This document shows, in pieces, positions 10,915 to 21,860 of a stretch of DNA of 64,000 bases. The translations under genes and the position numbers were made by a program. Below the pieces are notes generated by a model that was not told the DNA's origin, did no database searches, and saw nothing but the letters and a program-made list of their open reading frames with translations. Origin of the DNA: Catonia carolina (taxonomy: Eukaryota; Arthropoda; Insecta; Hemiptera; Achilidae). Every line of letters starts with the position of its first letter. Position 1 is the stretch's first letter. The DNA is taken from assembly GCA_035578175.1 (NCBI GenBank), contig JAQMRL010000014.1, forward strand, positions 13,654,274 through 13,718,273, written 5' to 3'.

Positions 10915-11098
10915 AAAAATCGTAGGAGCTGTTTTTGAGGAAATCGCAAAATCACACGAACAAACAACAACTTCCGGAAGACCGATTTTGATGAAAATGT
11001 TCGTGCTGGATCTTCTAGTAGTACCTAACTTAAGTTTCAAGTTTTAACTTCGTACAAATATTCCGTTCTTGAGATATTTTTTCACACACACACAAACC

Positions 11099-12000
11099 AA
11101 ACCCCAAAAATATTTTTGTTTTTTATTTGGTTCAGGAAATTTTTCATTAAAAATTGGGATTTTGTAAACTTTGTGCCCACTGGTGTTTTTTTATACAGAG
11201 CAAGAGAGTAGAATATCACGTCGGCTATCATTGTCATATCATTTCTAATTAAGGGAAGACTACTTTGTATCCCGCCAATGTTAATTTTTTTATTTTTAGG
11301 TACATTTTTCACAAGATTGCTAAATGATAGGGAAATGAAACTTAACTTCCTTGTAGTTGTTGGGTTGCTCGAGCTCCTGACATTTTTGCAACTTAATCCG
11401 TTAAACCATAAAGTTAGAAACAGAATAAGGAATAACATAAAATTTTTACAAACTTTTTTTTAGGGTATTTTACATATTAATAATTTTTGCAGCTTTTGAG
11501 GAAGTACCGGAATATGTGAATGTACACGATAAATAACTGGTAAAAATTTCAATCTGGTATGTTAAATGGTTCCCGAAAAAAATGTACCAAAATGTTAAAA
11601 ATCTAAATTTACGGGAATAGGGAAAAACACAAAAAAGGCACATATCAAAAGCAAAATATACACAAACAAGTAAATTTCCTATCAACATTTGGTTAGAAAG
11701 CTGAACCAACAGCTGAGAGTATTAAAAACAGTAGGTCTAATGCAGATATTTTAAAAAACTAAAATTCCCTTTGCTCTAAAACAATCAGCATTAAATTATG
11801 AAAAATTATCGTTCCTGGTGACACGATTATTTTTCTGGGTAAACCTAATAAAAACTTATTTTTTTCATTAAAATAATTTTTCACGTAATTTAATGTTTTT
11901 GTGGTTGATCTCTGTCTGAACTATTGAAAAATATATACAGAACCGAAATTCAAAATTTTCAGTTAAAACCATTATACAGTCTCGCCTTAAAACTAATTTC
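11099..12000. other. unassigned stretch
   Basis: Open frames of up to 118 codons exist on both strands, but they overlap each other, match no family known to me, and look like chance in AT-rich DNA. Confidence 0.4.
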
Positions 12001-12182
12001 CGGCCGCATTGGCGTAGTTGGTAACGTGCTCGCCTCTCAGCATCCGGTCTTGGTTTCGAATCCCACTCAGACATGGCATATTTTTATAAAAAATCATTTC
12101 ATCCTTCAGAGTTGCAACCTAACGTCGTCGCTAATGACCACTGTAGTTGATGTGACGTTAAATAAACGAAGAAAAAAAAAAT
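12001..12182 (+). mobile_element. SINE Q with tRNA-like head
   Basis: GGCGTAGTTGGTAACGTGC (A box region) and GGTTTCGAATCCCACTC (B box) lie about 35 bases apart. The body ends with GTTGATGTGACGTTAAATAA and an A-rich tail at 12168-12182. The acceptor ends pair over three bases only, so a working tRNA is unlikely. Confidence 0.8.
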
Positions 12183-12834
12183 TTCGAATGTGTATCAGTT
12201 TACGTAAAAACTCATTGAATTTAATTTTGAAAAATGTTAAGGTATTAGTAGGAGGGGGAGATGGATGAAAAGGTAAATAAGGTTTAGAAATGGAATTAAT
12301 TCAGTTAAGCGATAAAAAGGAGATCGTAGCTCGCCTACATAAGGTGTTCATTGAAGCGTATATTTGATTAAACGAACAGACCTCTGGTCGGATTAGGGAA
12401 GGTCACAAAGAAAACTCACAACAAGTACGGTGACAAATACCAAAACTATTATTACTTGTTCAAACTAGTAAGAGGTCACATTGAGTTATAACAAATATTT
12501 TTTATGAACAGAATAATAAAACTCTTATCATTACACTGTAATTTACAATTACATTACTAACAATTAAATATGGTTATTTACACTTAATTAATTAATCTTA
12601 TTTATAAAACCAACTAGTGTACCTGAACTGCTTGCTAAATACGGAGAACTGTACACTCGCACAGCATTAAGTATAAAACTAACTTGACAAACGAAACACA
12701 CCTAATCACAAATACCTTATGCTGTCTGGCACTTACTAACTCATCAAGTAGTCTGGTGCTTTATATATCTACAAAAATTATTATTCCAGAAAAATAAACA
12801 AGGATTTCTTCCGAAATCTGGAATCCAATCCAAA
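12183..12834. other. unassigned stretch, possibly LTR-like
   Basis: CTTTATATATC near 12751 and several AATAAA words recall the layout of LTR family A in the minus sense, but no TG...CA ends with a target repeat were found. The assignment is weak. Confidence 0.3.
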
Positions 12835-13629
12835 AAAATGTGGTCTGTGACAATTATAAACTTTCTCTTGCCAATGCAAATAATAAACAAAATTACCTCA
12901 CAGTATAAATAAAACATTAGAAATAATCAAAAAACCAACCTCAAAAAATAACCTTATTTGAATCATGAGTGAATGATGCAAAATGAAAATCAAACTCAGT
13001 TTGGCTTAAAAATACGGAAAATCACTCTTTCACACTAAACTAGGCTCTCTAGAAAAAATGTTTTTAATAAAAGTTGGAGATCTATAAATTTAATTATTAC
13101 ACTTTTGTCGTAAATACATAGTAGGCTTACTAAGGCTGAAATCTTAAAAAGTCTATTTTTTAAATTTTCATGAAAAAGAAGCAGAAAATCACTAACTACC
13201 GCTAACCTAAGCGTTTTACAAAAAAAAGTGTTTGAAATAAAAGTTGTAGAATTTTAAATTCTCTACAACTTTTATTACATAAATTTTTGCTCTAAACTAC
13301 ATACATATATTAAAGTTGCAAACTTAAAAAAACAATTTTTTACGAGTAATCAGTCTTCCTAAGAATTTCAGCAGACATGGTACCACCCTATTTTGTAGAG
13401 CCTAAAAAATTTAGTAAACGAGGCGATTTTTAAAAAATCGTATGAGCCGTTTTTGAGAAAATCGCAAAAAGTGAAAAATGACACGAATAAACTACTACTT
13501 CCGGTTGACCGATTTTGATGAAAATGTTCATGTCGGGTCCTCTGGTGGTATCTAAACTTAGTTTCAAGTGTCAAGTTTGTACGATGTTTCGTTCTTGAGA
13601 TATTCTGTGCACATACACACACAGACACG

Positions 13630-13714
<85 letters not shown>

Positions 13715-13864
13715 ACACACACACACACAGACCAATCGCTAAAAACATGTTTTTTGAGTTTAGGGGATCTGAAAACGTGTAGATCCGGTGAAAACTCGAT
13801 TTTGAAAAATCGACATGAAAACAATACTTTCCTTCATATATATTTATATAGGCAAGAGAAAGTA
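12835..13864 (+). mobile_element. repeat R copy with long CA tract (R6)
   Basis: The 5' end is diverged (ATGTGGTCTGTGAC) and the 3' end is intact (TATATAGGCAAGAGAAAGTA). It carries the longest (CA)n of the window, 13613-13730, which gives false Cys/Val and Thr/His frames. At 13122-13129 TAGGCTTA stands where other copies have TA, probably a mutated TAGGCCTA. Confidence 0.85.
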
Positions 13865-14082
13865 AAAATTCTTCGTTACACCATTTACCTTATTAACGGT
13901 ACAATACCACATGATCCAAACTCAGCACACCGAGGAAAGAGAATTGTCATAGCAATCTAGATTTTGATTAAAATAATAATTATTATGCTCCTAATGGTAC
14001 CTGACTTAAGTTTCAAGTTTCAACTTCGAACTTTATTCCGGGATTTTGATATAATTGGTTCACAAACCCAAAGACCGATTGG

Positions 14083-14640
14083 TAAAAACATGTGTTTTTG
14101 CTTTGAGAAGATAGGCGTTGCACAGTGGATCCCAGAGAGAGCAGGGGCAGTGATGCTGCGGGATAAGGAAAGCTGGAAGCTGGTTGCTCAGTTTGCGAAG
14201 AGGGTGGTCGGGAGACTGCGGAGGGAGGAGACATATGGAGATCAGCGGGATCATCCTCTCCCACAGTGAATCAATTCTGTCTCGATCTCAGAAGGTAAGG
14301 TAGGCACACTAATATCCTGAGCTGGTGATGAAAGAGATGAATGGAAGTGAGAGAGTGAGTATTGGTCGGTGATAGCGAGAGAGAAATTAGGCTACGGTTC
14401 CCTTCCACGCCCCGCTGACAGTATGTAAATTTTTTAACCCGACAATTCCCTTGTATTATACAAACATTTCCGAGGGAGGTGGAGGGTTCTTTGCTGATTT
14501 CGGATCAAGTGGCCAGGTGGCGGGTTTTTGGTTGGCAAGCAGTTTTGGCCTCCTTGGGGCTGGACAAGGACGCCTCAATTGACTCCAACACTACTTCCCC
14601 CATCGTGAGGGAGTGTACATGAGTTTTTCTCGCCGCCTCG
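14083..14640 (+). pseudogene. possible R1/I-like LINE ORF2 end and 3' UTR
   Basis: This GC-richer patch reads MLRDKESWKLVAQFAKRVVG and RLRREE in one frame, in the style of the C-terminal tail of R1-like LINE ORF2 proteins (a Trp followed by a basic helix). GC-rich DNA with AGAGAGTGAG-type words follows to about 14640. No reverse transcriptase motif or tail is present, so the family call rests on composition and a short resemblance. Confidence 0.35.
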
Positions 14641-15202
14641 GATATAAAAAAAATTGTGTGTTTTGCGTTTACAGGACCTAGAAACATAGATTTCTGGTAA
14701 AAATTACATGAAATCATAATGTCTTTTCCTGTATTTCTTATAAGGTAAAAGAGAATAAAACCCATTATATCAGATTGCGACGGTCTTCATGCTATGACAA
14801 ACGGGTACTAATAGAGAAATAGATAAACGGTTTGTACAAAGAAGGGGAGATTTACTAGTGTATGTGTCGCAAAGGGTCGGACGGACGCACAGTTTGGTTT
14901 AGTATAAGCCTTGCAAGATTGAAGAAAAAGTTATTTTCCGCTACAACGAAGTCAAGATTGGATTTAAACTCTACTTGAAATCCACATAACCTATCAAAGA
15001 CCCCAACAAGAAGAAAAAGAATATAGAGTGAAAACTCCTTAGTTGTTCTTCTAACACATCGATGACCAACACGATCGGCTATTTGAAAGACTAAAACTTA
15101 TTACAGTTAGGTCAAACGTTTGACTTTAATTTTATAAATATATTACCGTACGGAAACTATCACATTCAAAACACATTTTGACTGAATCCTTGCCATTTTT
15201 AT
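14641..15202. other. unassigned stretch
   Basis: No gene or repeat was recognised. A short run near 14875 (GTCGCAAAGGGTCGGACGG) is locally GC-rich. Confidence 0.4.
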
Positions 15203-15206
15203 TTAA

Positions 15207-15946
15207 GGGTACCCGGGACGGAGAAAATTAAAAATTTTCACATATCTGGTTTTTTGCACATTATTAAAATTCAGAGTTTTCTGAATCCAATGATGTATAA
15301 TTTGTTGGGGTTTTTACAATTTTTAACCAAAAAAGAAATTAAAAATATGTTGAACCCCTACATTATTTTCTAAACACTATCAGTTTGCATAAACACATTT
15401 CTTTTTTTTGAATGACATACATAACTTATAATTTTGTCTTTGTTTTAAAACTTTAAGTCAGCATTAGATCAGCTGTGAATGTAACAGTTGAGGAATTTCC
15501 AGATTATGATCCTGGAATGTATAAGAGGTAACTATTTTGTAGTACTTCTGATGTCTACTCTTTTAATTTTTTCTTGTTTCTTGTAAACAGCAATTTTTGA
15601 CATATAAGGAACATTTTCTCAGCCAAATGTAAACGGATTTTAATGAAATTTTTGTACAGCCTTTTATACAACAATTTGAATGTACTGAGATAATATTACA
15701 GTAAAAAAATGTGTTTCAATATTTATTTTCCACTTAAATAGGCAAAAAATTATGCTTTTCAAAAGTGGTAATTTCAAAAATCATTTTCTTATCTTCCTAA
15801 CAACATATACATATAGATGCTACTAATTCTGTGGGTGTAGAATCGCCTGAAAAGCAACCACAAAAAAATTTAACAGGATAACTGAAGTAGTTTTTGAGAA
15901 AATGTTCCTTACATTAACATTACGGAGATAGGCATTCCGGGTACCC
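15207..15946. mobile_element. TTAA-flanked element with 10-bp inverted ends
   Basis: GGGTACCCGG at 15207 and CCGGGTACCC ending at 15946 are perfect inverted ends, and TTAA lies directly outside both (15203-15206 and 15947-15950). The 740-bp interior has no transposase. TTAA target duplication is the mark of piggyBac-type elements, so it is probably a non-autonomous member. An exon-like piece lies at about 15468-15527. Confidence 0.75.
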
Positions 15947-16029
15947 TTAACTGCATTTAGGAGATTCCGAAAGGGAATACAGGACATGTCAAGATAAAAA
16001 CTGATGAATTTAAATTTTATTATATTATG

Positions 16030-16711
16030 TTAAACTCTTTCGCAGTATAAGTTGAGACAAAGAGAGAACTAGAGGAAAGGACCAGAACTTAAATGAAATG
16101 GATGAGATCACGACAAAGGATTACTTCGAGTAAATTAATAAGAACAAAACGAAAGTGTTGTGCAGTAGCAAGAGCAGTTTGCAAGAGATGGGAAATTTAA
16201 AATTAGGCAACGGAAACATACAGGAAGTTTGGGAATTCTGTTATCTAGAGAGTAAAAATAACAAATGAAGCAGAAGCACAAGATATATCAAAACTAGGAT
16301 TATTCAAGCTAGAAGAGCCTTTGAAAATGAAAACAACACTATTTTTTTAAACACTATTTTTGTAGTGTAGCATTATACGGAAGTGAAACGTGGGTGAAAG
16401 GGGCTGTAGAAAGGAAGAGGATAAAATCTTTTGAAATGTGGTGTTATAGGAAAATGTTAAAGATAATGTGGGTGGACAAATTAATTAGTTATCTAGAGGT
16501 TCTTAGACGAGTGGGATGAAAAAGTATATAGAAACATCTTACCAGAAGAACGGATAGGCTAGTGGGGCATATCTTAAGACTTCTAGGTATTGATCTATCA
16601 ATAATGGAGGGTAATATTGAAAGAGTGAATTGTAGGGGGAGATAAAAGTTAGAATATTTAAGGAAAATTACAAAAGATTAGGAGTACACGTATGAAAGTA
16701 TAAAACAACTT
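16030..16711 (+). pseudogene. LINE K, C-terminal part and 3' end
   Basis: Through several frames it reads pieces such as QARRAFENEN, LYGSETWVKGAVERKR, IKSFEMWCY and LVGHILR. This order is typical of the ORF2 C-terminus of a common insect LINE. The minus copy at 51437-53720 is the same family. Stops and shifts break every frame. It ends against an R copy and lacks the last bases present at 51480-51560. Confidence 0.7.
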
Positions 16712-17226
16712 GCCTAAGATTGCGACTTTAATATGCATTTCGGCGCAAAAATGCATATTATAAAAGTTGTAGAGAATTTAGAAACCTACAACTTTTATTT
16801 CCAACACTGTTTTGTATAACGCTTAAATTAGCGTAATTAGCAATTTTGTTTTTTTTTCACGAAAACGTGTAAAAAAATAGTATATATATATTTTTAGATT
16901 TCAGCCTTAGTATGCATTTTACGACAAAGGTGTAGGCCTACATAATAAAATTTATAAGAAAATTAAAAGATCTACAACTTTTATTTAGAGCATTTTACTC
17001 TAAAGAGTCTAGTTTAGTGTGAAGGTATTTAGTGTGCTTTTCCGTATTTTGAGTCAAATTGAGGTTGATTTTCATTTTGCGTCTTTCTCTCATGATTAAA
17101 ATTAGGTTATGTTTATTGAGGTTAGTTTTTTGTTTATTTCTAATGTTTTACTACTAATGTTAGGTTATATTATTAATTATTTGCATTGGCAAGAGAAAGT
17201 TGTGTGAGTGTTTCACACCAGATTTT
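16712..17226 (-). mobile_element. repeat R copy, 5' half (R7)
   Basis: It follows R on the minus strand from TAAGATTGCGACTTTAATAT to GAGTGTTTCACACCAGAT. TAGGCCTA at 16932-16939 replaces the TA of other copies in GTGTATATAAT. Confidence 0.85.
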
Positions 17227-17327
17227 TTAAAGTATTTTGTTCTACAGAGATATTTTAGCGCCAATTCTTGATTTTCCATATTTTTAAGTCGTACATAGAG
17301 ATTCATTTTCATTTTCCGTCTTGCACT

Positions 17328-17944
17328 TGTCACCGGATGGTGACATTAAGTGACGGGTTGAAGCCTTTAATTTTTGGTGGCCCTGAAAAGAGCTGTTTTG
17401 ATGGAAAGCGTCGGTCGTAGTCGTCGTGGCGGTTAACGAGCTGGGCGACACGGCGTGTCATCGTCCAGCGGTGACATCATCTTCTTCCCTCGCAGTAGCG
17501 CGCCGATGGCTGCTTCGTCGGGTCCAGTGAGCGTAAGGCTCGGTCGAGGGACCGTTGTGGGCATCGCTCGCGGCAGCGGGCGAAGATGGACCGTCGTCGA
17601 CGGCTTACGGTGACGGGTCGGCGAACGGAAGCATAATCTTCTCTCTTGCGGGGTCGTCGATTAGTCTTCGCTGGATTCCGATAGCCGTGTGCTGGTGGAG
17701 GTCTTGTCTGCTGTCTGGATCGGAATTGAATCTCTCGTCTCAGTGTAGCGCTCTTTATATAGTTGCCGAGAGCGCTAAGGTAGAGGGCGGTAATTGGTCT
17801 TCGCCTTGATGACAAAGGTCTCTGTCGGTAAGCCGCCTCAAGCCTACCGCCCCTCTAGGAACTATTGGCGGCTCCCTCTGTTGCTACGTCAAAAGCTTTG
17901 ATAGCCGGCAGTACAGTACTTAATCAAAGTCGGCGACGGTGACA
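17328..17944 (-). mobile_element. GC-rich solo LTR, family B
   Basis: The 617-bp segment has TGTCACC...GGTGACA ends and a 4-bp target duplication CACT (17324-17327 and 17945-17948). On the minus strand a TATA box (ACTATATAAAG) is followed by a likely start region near CACTGAGACGAGAG and, near the 3' end, by ATTAAA. It is much richer in G and C than its surroundings, as expected of a recent arrival. A 112-codon Arg-rich minus frame inside it is a composition artefact. Ty3/gypsy is likely; no internal region remains. Confidence 0.8.
17753..17762 (-). promoter_or_regulatory. TATA box of family B LTR
   Basis: CTATATAAAG on the minus strand sits about 185 bp from the 5' end of the LTR, with a GC-rich region downstream, as in LTR promoters. 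Activity is inferred. Confidence 0.5.
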
Positions 17945-18068
17945 CACTGATGATTAAAATTAGTTTGTTTTTAATTTTACTCATTTTACTAATGATTGAA
18001 CCATAGGTTAAAATGTTTTATTACTTACATTGGCAAAAGACAGTCGTGTAAATGTTTCACACAATTTT

Positions 18069-18504
18069 TTTAAAATACTTTTACTTTCAAAATGATTAGG
18101 TCATCATTAAAATGTATTTATTTAAGGCAACAAAACAGACCGGTTTAGAATCTGTTTGTCGTATGTAGACATAATGAAGATTTTTATGTAACTTTAAGTA
18201 AAAAGAAAGAAAGATCAAAAAATTTAATTGTTGTCATTGTTTTTGCTTAAACTTTTTACTTTCTTTCGGCTTTGTAATATAAAGAAAGAAATCAATTGAA
18301 TGAAGAACCGAAATCGACGTTCTCATTACCTGTAAACTTTACTTTTAACCACCGTTAACAGTTTTTAAGAGAAAAAGTTGTTTTATCAGACCACACGTTT
18401 GTGTACGTTGTATGTGTTTACAATCAAAATCAACCACCTGGTTCGTGTGAAGTAGAACTGCAATTACTTGATTCGGGTTATTCCAAGAATTTCTTAAAAC
18501 AACA
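18069..18504. other. unassigned stretch
   Basis: Nothing recognised. TTTACTTTCTTTC and its near complement AAAGAAAGAAA form a loose inverted pair (about 18198 and 18280). Confidence 0.4.
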
Positions 18505-18666
18505 AAAAAATTCCGTTGTAAAACAATCACACAACTTTCTTTTACCAATGTAAATAAAAATAAATAACCTATTGAATCATTAGTAAACAATGTAAACTAA
18601 AAACATAACCTAATTTTAATCGTGAGTGAATGACGCAATGAAAATCAACCTCTGTTTGGCTTAAAA
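18505..18666 (+). mobile_element. repeat R fragment (R9)
   Basis: The first 160 bases of R in the plus sense, from GTTGTAAAACAATCACAC to TTTGGCTTAAAA, cut off by the start of another R at 18667. Confidence 0.8.
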
Positions 18667-19258
18667 ATCTGGTGTGAAACACTCCCACAATTTTCTCTTG
18701 CCAATGCAAATAATTAACAATAAACCTAACATTAGTAATAAAACATTAGAAATAAAAAAAACTAACCTCAATAAACATAACCTAATTTTCACACGATGAA
18801 AGACCCAAAATGAAAATCAACAATAAAAGTTGTAGAGAATTTAAAACCCTACAACTTTTATTTCAAACATTTTTTTTGTATATCGCTTAGTTTAGCGGTA
18901 ATTAGCGATTTTATGTTTTTCTCACGAAATCGTGTAAAAAAATCAATTTTTTAAAGATTTCAGCTTTATTATGCATTTTACGACAACAAAATATAATCAA
19001 ATTTATAGGAAATTAAAATATCTACAACTGTTATATAGAGAATTTTTCTCTACAGAGCCTAGTTTAGCGTGAAGAGTGATTATCCGTATTTTTAAGCTAA
19101 ACTGTGGATGATTTTCACTTTAATGATTATGATAAAAATAAGATTATGTTTTTTGAGGTTATTTTTCTTTTATTTCTAATGTTTTATTACTAATGTTTGG
19201 TTATATAGTTAATTATTTGCATTGGCAAGAGAAAGTTGTGTGAGTGTTTCACACCAGA
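18667..19258. mobile_element. palindromic R with two 5' ends (R10)
   Basis: It starts with ATCTGGTGTGAAACACTCCC in the plus sense, switches strand near 18823, and runs in the minus sense to GTGTTTCACACCAGAT at 19258. Both outer ends are therefore the same R terminus. The switch joins AAAATCAACA to ATAAAAGTTGTAGAGAATTT. Confidence 0.8.
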
Positions 19259-19575
19259 TTTTTTCGTAAAAATTTGATATTTAAGATTTTGGCTTTAGTA
19301 TGCATTTAACGACAAAAGTGTATTTAATCAAATTTTTAGGAAATTAAAAGATGTACAACTCGGTTAACCGGAAGTAGTAGTCTTTCCGTGTAATTTTCAA
19401 CTGCATTGCGATTTTCTCAAAAACGTCTCTAACGATCTTTAAAATATCGCCTCATTTACTACATATTTTATGCTCTGCAATATATATAGGGTAAGCCCCA
19501 TGTCTGCTGAAATTCTTGAGGAGGCTGTGCTTTCGTAGAAAAAAAATATTTTTTGTTTTTTAAATTTAAAGATTG

Positions 19576-20334
19576 TGGAAAGACACAAAACCATTTACAG
19601 CAAATAGAGTCATGGCTTAAACTTTGAAAAATTAAAATTAATGAAAACAAATCGCAACAAATGACGTTTACTCTTAGAAGACAAAACTGCCCAACCGTTT
19701 ACATTAATAGTATTCCGCAACCTCACACTACTCAAACACGCTACTTAGGCTTACACTTGGACAGAAATCTTACATGGAACGCACATGTTACACACACACG
19801 CCACAAACTCAAAAAACTCTTCTATCAACTGAAACGCTTACTCGATAGACGTTCTAAATTAAACATGTCACACAAATTAACAATCTAAAAGACAGTCTTA
19901 AGACTTATCTGGACATATGGAGATCAACTTTGGGGATCTGCTAAACCTTCACACACGAAACGTATACAACCGATTCAGAACAAGATTCTACGAATGATAA
20001 CGCAATGCCCCTTTTACATCACAAACTCAATGTTGCACAAAGACCTACAAATGCCAGACGTAATTGATGTCGCGAAACAACTATACAAGACGATGCATGA
20101 CAAATTTGAATTACATTACAACCCACTCATACAAAAGATGTACACTAAGGCGATACCCGGTGCTCAGCGCAGACGTTTGAAGCGCCTCTGGCCAAGAGAT
20201 CTTCTTGGATCTGTGGTGATGACAGCACGCTCCTTCAAGTAAATCAAGTTTTGGAACATAAGCTTACCAGTTAGAAATTGTTGTATTAATTTAATAACAT
20301 ATAATAAATTTCAATTGAAAGTGTCAAAAAAAAA
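19576..20334 (+). pseudogene. jockey-like LINE, 5'-truncated ORF2 end (J1)
   Basis: It reads RYLGLHLDRNLTWNAHVTHT, then RLIWTYGDQLWGSAKPSHTK and a C-terminal RRLKRLWPRDLL, the thumb and tail region of jockey-clade reverse transcriptases. Stops occur, for example at 19886. The 3' end is GTGTC plus poly-A. ATTG at the left junction recurs right after the A-run, a possible short target repeat. J2 at 45196-45751 is the same family. Confidence 0.85.
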
Positions 20335-20437
20335 TTGCTGCCTTAATATGCATGTAGGCTAAAATTGTAGTAGCTATATAATCAAAGTTATAGAACATTC
20401 AAGACCTTAAACTTTTATTCATAATATTTCTTTGTAT

Positions 20438-20799
20438 GTTGTTTAGGTTAGCAGCCGAAAAACTGGTTTGAACCTGTAGAGGTTTTATTAAGTAAAAACG
20501 AGGAGTCAGATGGTTTACTAATGCCTTCCTCACTGAGTTAAAAGAGTATGCTTATCAGCATGCCAGGCCCTCCGAAAAGCACCTACTTTCAACGCTGCAA
20601 ATGACACCTTCACTTCATTAATCACAGGGACTGGCTGTATAGTGAAATTCATTATTCACAGAGGCGATAACTATTTCTAGTGTCTTTACATTTATCTTTA
20701 AATTTACCTCTTCTGTTCTAAAATAATTCAGTCATATATTTGGCTGATCATATAATAAGAAACAGAACTATTTTTTGTAGCGTTATGTATTTTGTAGAT
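20438..20799 (-). mobile_element. SINE S copy (S10)
   Basis: The 13-bp direct repeat TATTTCTTTGTAT flanks it (20425-20437 and 20800-20812) and belongs to the R target. The copy is diverged and slightly short at its 5' end. Confidence 0.85.
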
Positions 20800-21178
20800 T
20801 ATTTCTTTGTATAATGCTTGATTTAGCGGTAATTAAGATTTTGTGTTTTTTTCATAAAAATCTTAACAAAAATAGTATTTTAAGATACTTAAGTACGAAT
20901 TTAACGACAAAAGTGTATATATAATCAAATTTATAGGAAAGAAAAAGATCTACAACTTTTATTTAAAGAATTTTTTCTGTAGAGCCTAATTTAACGTGAA
21001 AGAGTGATTTTCTGTATTAAGCCGAACTAAGGTTGGTTTTCATTTTGCATCAATCCCTCAAGATGAAAATAAGGTTATGTTTTTTGAGGTTATTTTTTTT
21101 ACTTATTACTAATGTCATGTTATATTTTTCAGTATTTGCATTGGCAAGAGAAATTTATGTGAGTGTTTTACACTCGAT

Positions 21179-21662
21179 TCTTTATAAAAATCTTAATTTA
21201 ACACTAAAACATTGCGATTACTGTAGTTGCTAAACAAAATTTAGGATAAATCGGGCGAAGAGAAATTTGTCAAAATAAATTAAGCAATGTCAGTTACACA
21301 CAACATACATTCAATTAAAATTGCAACCACGATGTTTGAAGGACAACAAAAGCGAATTCCAAATATAAAGAAATGCAACGAGACTTGTTTTCTGGGAATT
21401 GGGTTACTTCGTTGTTTCCGACAACACATACGATTGGATCGGGAGTACCTCTTTATAGATATTTAAGAAATAATTTAATTTAATTCTGAACAATTGTTTT
21501 TACCATTATTGTGGAATAATTATCAATTAATACAGCCAATTCTTGCAAAAAGAAATCACTAAACGGTTTTATGTACATACTGTTCAAAAAGTTTTGAACG
21601 TGAAAAATTCATTTAAAAAATCTGATATGAACTCACATGATCTAATCTGGCTAATCTTGCTA
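21179..21662. other. unassigned stretch
   Basis: AT-rich, with no recognised element. Confidence 0.4.
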
Positions 21663-21860
21663 ATATTGTGACACTTATCTCTAAGATCCGTTTCGGGATC
21701 TGGGTAAATTAAATAATTAACACACTAAAGGTTAAAATAAAAAGTATTTATTACAACTAAGAATTCCAATGACTAAAATCTAATTAACTAAATGACTAAT
21801 GACTAAATGACTAATTATTAATAAATGACGAATGAATTAAATGACTAAAATCTGCAAGTA

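Larger units (their letters stand above)
9182..11098 (+). mobile_element. repeat R copy (R4) split by SINE Q and by a second R
   Basis: The outer copy starts with ATCTGGTGTGAAACAC at 9182. It is interrupted by a SINE (about 9272-9428) and by R5 (9970-10914), and continues from AAAATCGTAGGAGCTG to about 11098, where it stops just after a short (CA)n. Rejoining the two sides of R5 restores the usual R sequence GCGATTTTTAAAAAATCG. Confidence 0.85.
17237..18068 (-). mobile_element. repeat R copy split by GC-rich solo LTR (R8)
   Basis: Fragments 17237-17327 and 17949-18068 are one diverged R 5' half. Between them sits the LTR at 17328-17944, with CACT repeated on each side. The joined flanks read TTGCACTGATGATTAAAAT, matching the usual TTTCACTCATGATTAAAAT. 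Confidence 0.8.
19266..21178 (-). mobile_element. repeat R mosaic with LINE and SINE insertions (R11)
   Basis: A short R piece (19266-19360) is joined out of order to a longer minus R that starts near CGGTTAACCGGAAGTAG. The long copy is broken by a jockey-like LINE (19576-20334) and by SINE S (20438-20799), and ends in GTGAGTGTTTTACACTCGAT at about 21178. Confidence 0.8.

Noticed and set aside
11082..11463. Opposed frames of 118 and 61 codons
   Set aside because: They overlap on both strands with no motif, and the longer one starts in the R4 remnant.
12003..12076. tRNA gene
   Set aside because: A and B boxes are present, but the acceptor stem does not pair and the sequence continues into a SINE body and tail. 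The same applies at 9280, 29940, 49005 and 63500.
13368..13960. Cys/Val and Thr/His-rich frames of 86-130 codons
   Set aside because: They are readings of the CA/GT microsatellite inside repeat R; the same false frames recur at 2776, 28088, 28170, 38231, 43020 and 43069.
17477..17815. 112-codon Arg-rich minus frame
   Set aside because: It lies wholly inside a solo LTR, across its TATA box and U5, and its residues reflect GC-rich DNA.
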